NCBI GenBank assembly: GCA_002506755.1
Contig: DAYD01000021.1
Span: 29,039 to 93,038 of the forward strand
Direction: 5' to 3'
Length of the DNA stretch: 64,000 nucleotides
Source: Euryarchaeota archaeon UBA462
Lineage (GTDB): Archaea; Thermoplasmatota; Poseidoniia; Poseidoniales; Thalassarchaeaceae
The notes below the pieces were generated by a model. It had not been told where the DNA came from and did not search any database. It saw only the letters and a program-made list of their open reading frames with translations. Numbering within the stretch: position 1 is the stretch's first letter; each line of letters opens with the position of its first letter. Shown piece after piece: positions 26,180 to 36,400 of this stretch. The translations under genes were made by a program, and so were the position numbers.

Positions 26180-28219
26180 TTGACCATCGGGATCCTTGTT
26201 GTATTCTTCCTCAGAATTATTCTCTCTGTATATTGATAGTAAGAAATATCCGCCTATGGAAGCTCCAACTAGAAGGGCGATTATTGCAGGAACAAATGTT
26301 AGATCCCCGTCGTTAGAATCTTCAACCCAAGTCACTTCATTGCTATGCATCGCACCTCCTCCGAAAGCGGTGGCATCCGCCAGCTGGGTCGGGGTCAGAA
26401 TCTCACAGTTCAAGCTCTCAGCACCTAATAGGCTGGAACGCCATTCAAATGTAATAGCTCCTTGTTGTCCGGGATCCACAAGGGCGCTAGGGAATGACGG
26501 TGATATCTGGGCATCCGCCCCTGTTCCAACTTCCTCGCATGATATCGCAAAAGAAGCTGCTGCAGATCCGCTATTAGTGACTATTCCCTCCATCAGTAAA
26601 GATGTTCCCAAAGGAGTCTGGTTCACTACCATTCCTGTTGAGTCAACGGCTCTTAGCGAATCCCAACTGATGTAAGGAGTTCCCGAATTGGCAAATATTG
26701 TTGAATTCCAAGAAAGCTGAAACTGCCCACCCCCATAATTGCCTATGCTAGATGAGGCTGGATTCCAAGCCGTTCTATATTCAGTGACTGAGACAATTGC
26801 TTGCTCTGTCCAAATTGGGCCCGAGTTCGATATATCATCAGACCAAGCTATCTCGACGATCCTCTCTTTGCCACCATCTATGAAAGAAATTCCATCCTGA
26901 TTACTAAAATTAGTGTAAAGTTCCATCTCGTACATGCCAGTTATTTCATATGTGACGAAAATTGCATCGAATACTAAGCTCTGGCCGGCCACCCTGCGCT
27001 CCCATTTGTTTGTCAAACCTGCTGACCCTGTGACATTTTCACCCCATTCGATTTTCGAAAATGCTCTAGCCTGTAAATCATGATTTTCGCTACTATTTGA
27101 AAAGCTGCTATCGCCTTCTAAAAATATTGATGAGTCATCAGAAGACAAAATTATCGGTCCTACCCTGTCCAATGCCGTGTTGTTAATGTACAGAGATCCC
27201 GAGCTTGAAATATCAGCTCCTGTAATTGTTGAGTTACTTGTATGCATCTGCCCATCGATAATTAATGAGAAACCAACACCAATAGCCTCTAGCTCACTCG
27301 TCGAAGCACTTTGAGCGAAGAAATCAACGACTTCTCCGAATGCGTCATCGCTGCTGAACGGCAAATGGTGATCGGCATCATTGCTAATCACGTGTCTGGG
27401 GCTCGAGAAATTACCTGCCAGCTCATCTGACCCATATGCAAATGGATCTTGTTCACCCTCAAAAATAAGTGAATTAGTATCAAACGGAGCATTCTGCTCT
27501 ATAATTTCAATCAATCCATGGTGCGTGGTTGGCATGTACCCATTGAACATTATCGCCATTTCGAAGGTAAAGCTAGACTGGGCTAAGTAAACTGGTACCA
27601 TAGCAGCACCCTGGGAAAAACCGAGTATCCCATAGAATGGTCCATTTTCAGATATATACTGGTCAAGAAAACTAATCGAAGTATCGGCCCAATCGGGATC
27701 TGAGGTGCCCTCATCTTTTCCTCCTGGTGGATCCCTTATCCAAAGTCCACCTTCCTCTGGAGCGTCAACAAAAATGAATTCAAATTCCGAAACTGCTTCA
27801 ATCAAATCCTGCATCGCAGGATCAGACTGGAATATCGTGGCTGAATCCCCTCCTCCATGTAGGCACAATATCTTTGGAAGAATAGTTGTCGAATCATCCG
27901 ATTCATCTAGTAATGACGGACTAACCGTAGCTCCATTAATAGAAATCGAGGAATTGGTGTCCACGAAAATCTCCACTCCATCCGAAACAGAGAAGTCAGC
28001 ATTTGACAGTGTCAGAGAGCCCCCGTCAACCACTCTCACATTTTCCGTTATGGTCATGTCATTAGACCAAGTCAAATCTGACTCTACTAAGATTCCACTA
28101 GTCTCTGCTACAGAGCTTGGAGGAATCGAAACAATTGAAGCGACCATAAGGAGACAGAACATCGTTGACAACCTTCCTTTCATGACCATTGGGTCTGGCA
28201 GAAAGGAAATGAACCTCAC
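26174..28219 (-). CDS. Membrane-anchored surface protein with an inserted alpha/beta-hydrolase (FSH1-type) domain
   Basis: 681 residues with a signal segment (about 18-38), an extracellular region and a C-terminal membrane span (about 640-660). Residues about 45-105 (GILVESDLTWSNDMTITENV onward) read as beta-helix-like strands. They are interrupted by a serine hydrolase at about 113-305: LCLHGGGDSATIF supplies the oxyanion region, GFSQGAA the nucleophile Ser202, GEQDPF the acid Asp258 and DADHHLPF the catalytic His284/285. Beta-helix-like sequence then resumes (MHTSNSTITGADISSSG). The hydrolase resembles the FSH1/phospholipase-carboxylesterase group, so it may cleave esters outside the cell. 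Candidate starts are GTG 28219, ATG 28189 and ATG 28183; the shorter ones leave more room for the divergent carS promoter. It converges on gdhA with a 6-nt overlap. Confidence 0.85.
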   Translation of the reverse strand: MRFISFLPDPMVMKGRLSTMFCLLMVASIVSIPPSSVAETSGILVESDLTWSNDMTITENVRVVDGGSLTLSNADFSVSDGVEIFVDTNSSISINGATVSPSLLDESDDSTTILPKILCLHGGGDSATIFQSDPAMQDLIEAVSEFEFIFVDAPEEGGLWIRDPPGGKDEGTSDPDWADTSISFLDQYISENGPFYGILGFSQGAAMVPVYLAQSSFTFEMAIMFNGYMPTTHHGLIEIIEQNAPFDTNSLIFEGEQDPFAYGSDELAGNFSSPRHVISNDADHHLPFSSDDAFGEVVDFFAQSASTSELEAIGVGFSLIIDGQMHTSNSTITGADISSSGSLYINNTALDRVGPIILSSDDSSIFLEGDSSFSNSSENHDLQARAFSKIEWGENVTGSAGLTNKWERRVAGQSLVFDAIFVTYEITGMYEMELYTNFSNQDGISFIDGGKERIVEIAWSDDISNSGPIWTEQAIVSVTEYRTAWNPASSSIGNYGGGQFQLSWNSTIFANSGTPYISWDSLRAVDSTGMVVNQTPLGTSLLMEGIVTNSGSAAASFAISCEEVGTGADAQISPSFPSALVDPGQQGAITFEWRSSLLGAESLNCEILTPTQLADATAFGGGAMHSNEVTWVEDSNDGDLTFVPAIIALLVGASIGGYFLLSIYRENNSEEEYNKDPDGQS

Positions 28220-28225
28220 CCCTAA

Positions 28226-28984
28226 ATGACTGAATATTTTCTTGAAATCAACCTATTGATGGGGCGAAGGTTCATCCTCCAGATTTTTCTGGGAGTGCTC
28301 ATGTCTGCTGGAGCAACTCCTTGGGGTGACCCATTCATTGCACCTTTGTTGGTTCTATGGTTATACCTTCCAGGGTACCTCTCCAATACAGCCGCAATGT
28401 TGGGTGGGAAGTGGATTCCAGACATTACGGGGATAAACGTGTACAGAATCGATGGCGGCAAACAATTGGGTGACGGACACAGAATTCTTGGTGATGGGAA
28501 GACATGGAATGGCCTCATTGGAGGCACAATAGGGGGTGGGATAATCTGTATGTTAACCCACTCTTTATCGAGAGACAATCCAATTTCATCTTCCCCATTT
28601 GTCGACCCATTGGCCACATATGAGCCCGGCAACGCAGGAATTTCTGATGCTTGGTTTTACCTTGGTAGTGAAATTTTCACCGCCTTCTTTATCGGGTGTA
28701 TCCTAGGGTTTGGATGTATGATTGGAGACTCAGTCGGATCCTTCTTCAAACGCCGACTGGGACACAAAAGGGAAGGCAATGAAAGCTCTCAAGCGCCGAT
28801 ACTCGACACTCTCCCCTTCGCAATTTTTGCCTTCCTGTTCGGTCAGCTTTTCCTAGATCCTCTTCTGATAGGCAGCTCAAAACTAATCATGGGTATGCTG
28901 ATCCTTCTCATGGCTACTCCTGTAATGCATCGAGCATTCAACATAATTGGATATAAACTAGGGCTTAAATCAGTCCCCTATTGA
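28226..28984 (+). CDS. carS: CDP-archaeol synthase
   Basis: Integral-membrane enzyme that transfers CMP from CTP to unsaturated archaetidic acid, making CDP-archaeol, the branch point of archaeal phospholipid synthesis. The 252-residue protein has several hydrophobic spans. Family motifs are DGGKQLGDGHRILGDGKTWNG near residue 72-92, GDSVGSFFKRRLGHKREG near 170-187, and APILDTLPFAIFAFLFGQLF near 190-210. The frame begins at 28226, but ATG 28259 (MGRRFILQIFLG) places the start right before the first span and leaves a larger gap to the divergent surface-hydrolase gene. It is followed 42 nt later by purD on the same strand. This gene is one of the strongest archaeal markers in the window. Confidence 0.92.
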   Translation: MTEYFLEINLLMGRRFILQIFLGVLMSAGATPWGDPFIAPLLVLWLYLPGYLSNTAAMLGGKWIPDITGINVYRIDGGKQLGDGHRILGDGKTWNGLIGGTIGGGIICMLTHSLSRDNPISSSPFVDPLATYEPGNAGISDAWFYLGSEIFTAFFIGCILGFGCMIGDSVGSFFKRRLGHKREGNESSQAPILDTLPFAIFAFLFGQLFLDPLLIGSSKLIMGMLILLMATPVMHRAFNIIGYKLGLKSVPY

Positions 28985-29026
28985 ATTGGAAAAGTTTACT
29001 GAATGTAGCAGACGGATGTATTTTGC

Positions 29027-30295
29027 ATGGATCAATTAGAAGTTTTAGTTGTGGGCAATGGGGGCAGGGAACATGCAATAGTTTTGGGTCTGTCCGAAAG
29101 TCATTCGGTCTCTACTCTACATTGCACACCCGGAAATGCAGGAACCATCGATTTAGCAATGAATCACAATGTCTCAGCATCAGATATTGAGGGAATTGTG
29201 TCCTTGTCCAAAGAATTAGATGTTTCAATGGTGGTAGTGGGGCCAGAATCGCCCTTGGTCGACGGTCTTTCGGACAGGCTTAGACGGGAAGGCATTCCTT
29301 GCTTTGGCCCCAACTCTGAAGGAGCTATGCTAGAGGGGTCAAAACTACACGCAAAAAAAATAATGGAACAATTAGGCATTCCAACAGCCAAATTCAAAAT
29401 TATCCGCAACCAATCCTCGATCAATGAATCGCTAGACGAATTCAACCCTCCCTGGGTGATAAAGCGAGACGTCCTAGCTGGTGGAAAGGGCGTTACTGTT
29501 ACATCCTCAAGAAAAGAAGCTCATAATGTACTCAAGGATGGAATTGAACTCGACAAATTTGTGCTTTTGGAGGAGTACCTTGAGGGCGAGGAGGCTTCAA
29601 TACTGGTAATTATGGACGAGTCAGGGTACGTCATGCTGCCTCCCAGTCAGGATCACAAAAGAGCATTTGACGGCGACATAGGTCCTAATACGGGCGGAAT
29701 GGGTGCTTATGCGCCCGCACCTGTTGCAAGCCCGTCAGTAATTGCTAGAACTAGAGAAGAAATTGTTGAACCCATGCATCACCATTTGAGGAATTCCTCT
29801 ACGCCTTACAGGGGCTGCTTGTATGTCGGACTAATGATTAACCAAGACGGATCCCCCAAAGTAGTGGAATTCAATGTTAGGTTGGGTGACCCCGAAGCCC
29901 AAGTGACAATACCCCTAATTCGATCTGATTTCGGAGAGGCTCTCATGGCGACAGCTTTGGGAAAGTTGGAGACCGTCGAAGTAGATTTCAGCGATAAGCA
30001 CGCCTCAACTGTTGTATTGGCATCCGAGGGCTATCCAGGAGAGGTGATATCGGGAAGATATGTGAGTGGTTGGGACACCAAAATTGAGGAGGGAGAAGTA
30101 CTAGGTTTGTGCCATATTGCAGGAGCTGTAACTAGTGATGATGGGCGACTCATTTCCACGGGGGGCCGAGTCTTGTCCGCCACAGGCGTAGCACCAAGCC
30201 TAGCAGAGGCCTTAGAGGCGTCATATCAGATTATTGAAGGCGTTCAACTGGAGGGTTCCCACTATAGAAAGGACATAGGATCTGGAGGACTTTAG
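29027..30295 (+). CDS. purD: Phosphoribosylamine-glycine ligase (GAR synthetase)
   Basis: ATP-grasp enzyme of de novo purine synthesis that joins 5-phosphoribosylamine and glycine to make glycinamide ribonucleotide. The 422 residues match the family length. The N-terminal domain has LVVGNGGREHAIV and VVVGPESPLVDGLSDRLR. The ATP-grasp core has WVIKRDVLAGGKGVTVT, LEEYLEGEEASILV and the active-site stretch PPSQDHKRAFDGDIGPNTGG. EFNVRLGDPEAQV supplies the metal-binding residues. The C-terminal domain ends in a typical SYQIIEG segment. It lies 42 nt downstream of carS. A 107-nt gap containing a short hairpin separates it from the aglB gene. No other purine gene is in the window. Confidence 0.96.
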   Translation: MDQLEVLVVGNGGREHAIVLGLSESHSVSTLHCTPGNAGTIDLAMNHNVSASDIEGIVSLSKELDVSMVVVGPESPLVDGLSDRLRREGIPCFGPNSEGAMLEGSKLHAKKIMEQLGIPTAKFKIIRNQSSINESLDEFNPPWVIKRDVLAGGKGVTVTSSRKEAHNVLKDGIELDKFVLLEEYLEGEEASILVIMDESGYVMLPPSQDHKRAFDGDIGPNTGGMGAYAPAPVASPSVIARTREEIVEPMHHHLRNSSTPYRGCLYVGLMINQDGSPKVVEFNVRLGDPEAQVTIPLIRSDFGEALMATALGKLETVEVDFSDKHASTVVLASEGYPGEVISGRYVSGWDTKIEEGEVLGLCHIAGAVTSDDGRLISTGGRVLSATGVAPSLAEALEASYQIIEGVQLEGSHYRKDIGSGGL

Positions 30296-30334
30296 TGATG
30301 GAAAAACTAGTAGATTTTATGAACGTAAATTCCG

Positions 30335-30351
30335 ACCGTTCTACGAACGGT
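30335..30351. other. Short inverted repeat between purD and aglB
   Basis: ACCGTTC-TAC-GAACGGT is a perfect 7-bp inverted repeat with a 3-nt loop, about 40 nt after the purD stop and 53 nt before the aglB GTG. It is followed by TAAAACAAG, without a T-tract, so it fits an operator or a leader hairpin better than an intrinsic terminator. Confidence 0.4.
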
Positions 30352-30403
30352 TAAAACAAGCGTTTGGGTCGCGGCGCTGCTAGGTAGAAGGAAACTAGGT
30401 CCG

Positions 30404-33400
30404 GTGGATGGGATGGAGACTGATATTGAGAGTGCCAAAGAAGGACAGAGATTACCTATTTTTGCAGCCCCAATTGCTATCTCAATCTCGCTTCTTTTAC
30501 TTCTAATTGCTGTTTCTTCCCTAGATGGAAGGGAAATTTCTGGAGAATACGTATCTGCAGCAGTTATCATCTCATTATCCGCATTATTGCCTGCATATGC
30601 TGGCCGATCCAGCAATCAAATTCCATTTGGGTCCGGCAATCTGAGAATCATATCTCTCTCCATTGGTCTTCTGATCGTCTCACTGGTCGCAAATTGGATT
30701 GATGACTCAAACTTCAGCAACATGTTTGTCGCTACATTCCTCCTCCTTGGGATAGGTACAGCTATTCTAAATGAATACGGCAGATTGGAGGAGTCCTCTG
30801 TGCTTCTATCTATTGTGCTTGGAATGAGGCTCGCAGTGATATATGCGTCAGAACTTGGAATCGCCCAATCGACTTCAACCGCATTGGTTGACCTACAAAG
30901 GGCTTCAATTGGTAGCGCATTCTTCTCCTTTTGGTTTGCAGCAATTTCCCTCGGGTTCTTGGTGATGATTTCTATTAGAGGAACGCTCGAATCTCGTGGG
31001 AGAGGTACTCTGTTCTCTGGGATTCCTTACTTCAGTGAGAATAGAGAGGTAGTCGCCTATCCATTTCTTATTTTCGCAGGCTTCTTGATACCACTTCTAT
31101 GGTTGGGTAATCTAACCGATCTTACAGAGTATTCTGAGGGTAGACACCTAGGAGTAGTTTGGGCAATTTTCTCAGCACTGATAATCCTAATCTTTTCCTT
31201 CTTCAGATCCGAGGGATGGCACGTTCTAAGCTCTATGTTGGTTGTAAATTGGCTCCTGTACACATTAGGTCACCTTCACGAGATTGGCAACGAGCTTCCA
31301 TCATTGTTTTCAGAGGATGGGTTCATCGGAACATTCACATGGTTCTTCCTAGGATTCTGGATGAATTTTTTTGCTATCTTTTTCGCTTCCAGAGGGGCAT
31401 TTGGGGATATTGCCCCCAGAAGGGACAACAGCGGATACAGAATTTGGTGGTCCAATAACTCCTATCCCGTCATGATTGCATTTGCATTCTTAATTGCACT
31501 AGTTGTAAGGGTGGCATGGAACGTAATCCCTGCAATGAATGCTTCAGGAACCGGACTATGGGATATGACGGGCGGTTCAGACCCGTGGTACATGAAAAGA
31601 GTCGTTGATTTCGTAATAGCTGAAAGGAGCCATCTAATCTACGATCATGACAGGGCATACCCATCAGGAGGAATTAATCCAAGACCACCTCTTTTCTCAT
31701 GGTCTTTGGCGTTAGGTGCTATTTTCATAACATGGCTACTGGAGATGCCGGTTAGTGAATCCGTATGGTGGTCAATGTCGGCCCTACCAGCAGTTTACGG
31801 AGCTCTGATCGTCTTTCCCATCGCTGGAATAGCTAGCAGGGCACACACTAAGAGATCGGGAATCTTTGCGGCATGGCTCATCGCTCTAATGCCGGGTCAC
31901 ATGAGTAGGTCCACTTTCGCTATGTCCGACCACGATTCTTTCGCGATGTTGTTTCTTGCAATCGCCTTTTACTTTTGGATCCGTGCTCTCGAACACCTGG
32001 AAAACAGGAAGGTATTCAATGAAACAAGCACTAATCCGCTATACATCCTTGCGGGCATTAGAGACACTTGGCAGAAAAACCCTGCGTTGATGGCCAACGC
32101 GACAATGTCAGGGATTGCGTTCTCTGTGATGGCACTAGGTTGGAAGGGGTTCGTTTACGGTCCAGGAATTTTATTCCTAGCCTACTCGTTTCAGGTTGCT
32201 ATCAACATATTTGGAAGAAAAGACAGTTTACAATTTACTTCAGCAGCATTGCAAATGATGCTCACATCTATCCTTATCCCCTTTGCATTCTATGCCTGGC
32301 CTGGGATGAACCTGTTGTTTGCCCCAAGCGGAATGCAGCCAATGTTCTACATAATTGGATTTACATTTGCGGTAGGATGGGTTTCAAGCTCGTTTAGGGA
32401 CAAGCCATGGTTGCTGGTGGTGATGGGTGGAACAGTGCTCTTTGGTACAATACTCGCGCTTCTTTGGATCCTACAGGAAGCAGAACTCTACAACGGTTGG
32501 GACATACTATTCACTGGAGGATTCTACTTCTCTAAGAACAAAATATTCGGTACAATTGGAGAGGCTCAGGCCCCAGATAGGGGTGTCCTGTTTGCTTCTT
32601 ACGGACCTGTCGTAGCATTAATCGCTATAGGTTGCTCTTTCATTCTACTCTGGAGGGGTAGCAGAAAAAGTAAATCAGGACTCACTCTTTTGGGTCTCTG
32701 GACAATAATTGCTACTTACATGGCATGGACTGCTGGGAGATTCATCATCAATGCCACTCCACCTATCGCAGTAGCTGGAGGAATCGGAATATCCATGCTA
32801 TGGGGCAGCGCAAATTTTTCCTCTTTCACAAAAGCATGGCGTAATTCCGGAATCGGGACACCCGGAACGCGATTCAGATCACTCTGGCCAGCTACAAAGG
32901 CAAGACCTGGAGTTCCGGCGATGATCATGGTTATCTTGCTCATAAGCTCTCAACATGCAACATACGGAGTGGATTCCGGAATTCCAAGGGGGGAGCAGTC
33001 AGCTTACGAAATTGACGAGACTATTTACGAAATCGCACCAGATATTTTCAGGTACGATTTCTTCAACCTGTTTTCATTACTAAAAAGCAAGCCATACAAT
33101 CCCCAAGAATCAGGACTGTGGTATATGGGGACATTCGGCCCCAGTTTCAATTCCCAAGGTTGGAATGAGGCCTACCAATGGTTATCTGAGCAAGATAACG
33201 CAACACCATTCAGTGAACGGCCAGCTTTCGTTTCCTGGTGGGACTATGGGTTCCAAGCACTTTCTTCTGGACAACACCCTACAGTAGCAGACAACTTCCA
33301 GTCTGGAATTCCCAATAGCGGGGCAATGCTTCTATCCGCGGGTCAAGAAGACACGCTTTCCTTATTCATTGCAACTTTAGCATTAGGTGACAGAAGTGTC

Positions 33401-36400
33401 AATGGTGGGCAGATGAGCGAGGAATTCCGTTCCGTTCTCGATTCACATATGCATGAAGATCAAGTTTCTGAGTTTTCTGCTATAATTTCAAACGGTGATT
33501 GCAACCCAAGATGCAGAGAATTCGTAATGGATAGATCGATGTCAGTTATAGCAGAATACGGGACAACTGAACTACTTCATGGCCATATTCTGGATGATAT
33601 GGGACTACCTATCGAAGAAGAATTTTGGTTGGTTTTGAAGGAAGGTGAGCAGTACGGAGAGCCAACCTCCAATGAGTCAGAGGGTCTGTCATTGTTCGAT
33701 CAAGCTAGAGGTTCATCTTCCTCCTATGAAATAAAGGATCAGCCTGATCACTATGACTTAGGGGGTTATAGATACACTAAAGATCTCTATGATGACTTCT
33801 ATGACGTTTCGACTGGTTTGCACAGGGCTAATGCGAAGTTTGGAATGATGAGGGCATTCTTGACCTCTGGCTTCCAATTAAATGAGCTTGTCTCCATTTA
33901 TGATGGAATCACTTCAATCGACAATTACGTAGTCACAGACTACGATGGGGGGACTACTACTAGGAATCACGAGATTCGGTACTTCGCAGTAGACAACAGA
34001 TTGTACCCGCTTGGAGGAAAATACAACGCAGATTATTCCAGCTACCACAGGGGCCAGACAACTGGGATCTTCCACGCACCAACCCACCTATCAGGACTCG
34101 ATATAGACACTTACATCACCACGACATATGAGACGAATCAAGGTATGATGGACTCGCAGGAGTATTCGGATAGATACATGGAGGACATTAGGTCCCAAGC
34201 ATCTGGAGCCACTACAGCAGATGAAATGATAGCAATAAATGATATCGACTATCAGCACAATGAACAATTCTTCGAGACTATGGTCGCAAGGACCTATGTG
34301 GGCTATGGGACCTCAACTTTAGGGCTCGACTCACCCGGTGGCCTATCGGGCCAGGCAGACTCTCCATCCTCGTGGATCGCTCCTTCGGCCCTATCCGGAT
34401 CCCCTGGTAGCTACCTTGAGGGAGCCATGGCATTGCCGGGCGCGATGATGAACCACTTTGTCATCTCTAATTGGTATGATCCAACCGATGGAGCAAGCTG
34501 CGAAACTAACGATACTGGGATTAAGATTGACCAATACTGTGGGACTGTTTACGACTCCAACAGATTTGTCAAGATTCTGAAGTACTACAGCGGTGCAACT
34601 TTGGAGGGAACAGTGACCCTTGACGGGATTGGGCCAGTTCCTAATGCGCGGATTTTGATAGAAAGAGATGCATTTAGCGGTGAAGAAGAAGAGGATGAGA
34701 ATGGCGAAGTAATTGATAGAGATTCAAGGACTTTCTGGATACCTATTGGCACCACCCAAGCAGATGATAATGGTGACTTCTCATTTGTAGCCCCATCTGG
34801 AAAAATCAGAGTGACAGCGTTCACCGGAGAACCAGATTTGGACAGTGGAAGATCCACAATTATGTCTGGAATGGGCTACGCGATGAGTGAGCTCTTCACA
34901 GAGGATCCTGAAATCAGGAACGTAAATCCAGTCACTGGTATTCTTGGTGATGTCTTTGGTTCGACATGGCTAAAACACACTATCGTTAATGTCTCTGGAG
35001 CTGATGGCCACAGCAACGGCGAACAGGTCATTGATGCATCGATTACAGTAGAACCCTCGATGGCCTCAGGAATACTTACTTGGTCTGGACAGCTAGATTT
35101 TGATGGTCAACCTGTCACATCCGCCGAAGTCGTACTAACACCAGTTTCCAGTGAGGTAAATATAGGACCTTATAGAAGTCAGACTTCCAACGGGTCAGTC
35201 ACCGGCCAATCTCTAAGATTCACTGGAGAAGGGGAAGTCACATTTTCAGGAAACGGCTCAGTAATTTCACAAGGAACGGTCTCCGTTAGTGAGTTTACAG
35301 GTACCCAGGCGCAAACAATATTCGACAATCACAGTGTCACGGGAGAAGGTGAATTCTCTGGGAAGGGGACACTAGAAGGTTTCCTTGGTGAAGAAATTCC
35401 AGTTTGCACAGAGGGGGACATTCCCTTAGGAGTTGAAGTATGCCTAGTTAGTGAGGGGTTGTATCTCGTTAACGGTACTGTGAACGCTTCTGGCCGGTTC
35501 ACTTCGCAAGGAATCAGCCAGTACACGAGGTCGCTTGTACAAGCCTCCCTTGTCGGGTCTGGAACTTTCACAACCGATACTTCACTAACGCTTTCAGAAT
35601 ACGGGACTATTAATGGTACAGGAACATTCTCCGGAGATGGTGAATTTAGCGGACCAATGGTTAGTGCGGGCTCATTTCACATTGTAGACGCTCTACCTGG
35701 GGATTACATAATCTCGGTTGATTTTGGAGATGGAAATCAAATAGAATTAGGGCAAACTTTCCAGATTCCATTGAATCCATCAGATTCCCAAACGCCCGTG
35801 AATATTTTCGGTGGTGCGATAAAGGGAGAAGTATCCCTTCACTCTGGAGAGCCACTGTCGAGCGAAATTGCAATTCTTCTGTCAAATGAATCATACGATT
35901 CCTCAATCGAGGGTTGTGAAGCGATAGTCCGGCCACCGTGCACAATATTGCCCGAAAATGATGGGTCATTCGAAATAGGCCCAGTCATCCCAGGATCTTA
36001 CTCTGTACAGGTAGATGTCGATGATGATGGATTCCCGGAAATATCCGAGAGCTACATTTTCAGATCCGATGAAGACTCGCTCTCCACATTTCCATCGGTT
36101 GTCCCGGATACAACCGATATCAGCTTCACGGTTAGGGATGGGGGCATTATCGTCGAGAATCTGAGCCTAATCTTCAGATCCGTAAATCAATCGATAGCTG
36201 ATGTGACTTCAATTTATGATGAAGAAACGGGAATTTACAACTCAGAACTAACTCAAGGTGAATGGCTTCTGAATTACACCATCGAAGGTGATAAGCAACT
36301 TTGGCAAAGAATCACTATCGGTGCCGAAGATATATCTGGAGCAGATTATGAATTTGTAGAGAGTCAAACGGTGAGTGGCGTAATCTCCGATGGCTCTGGT

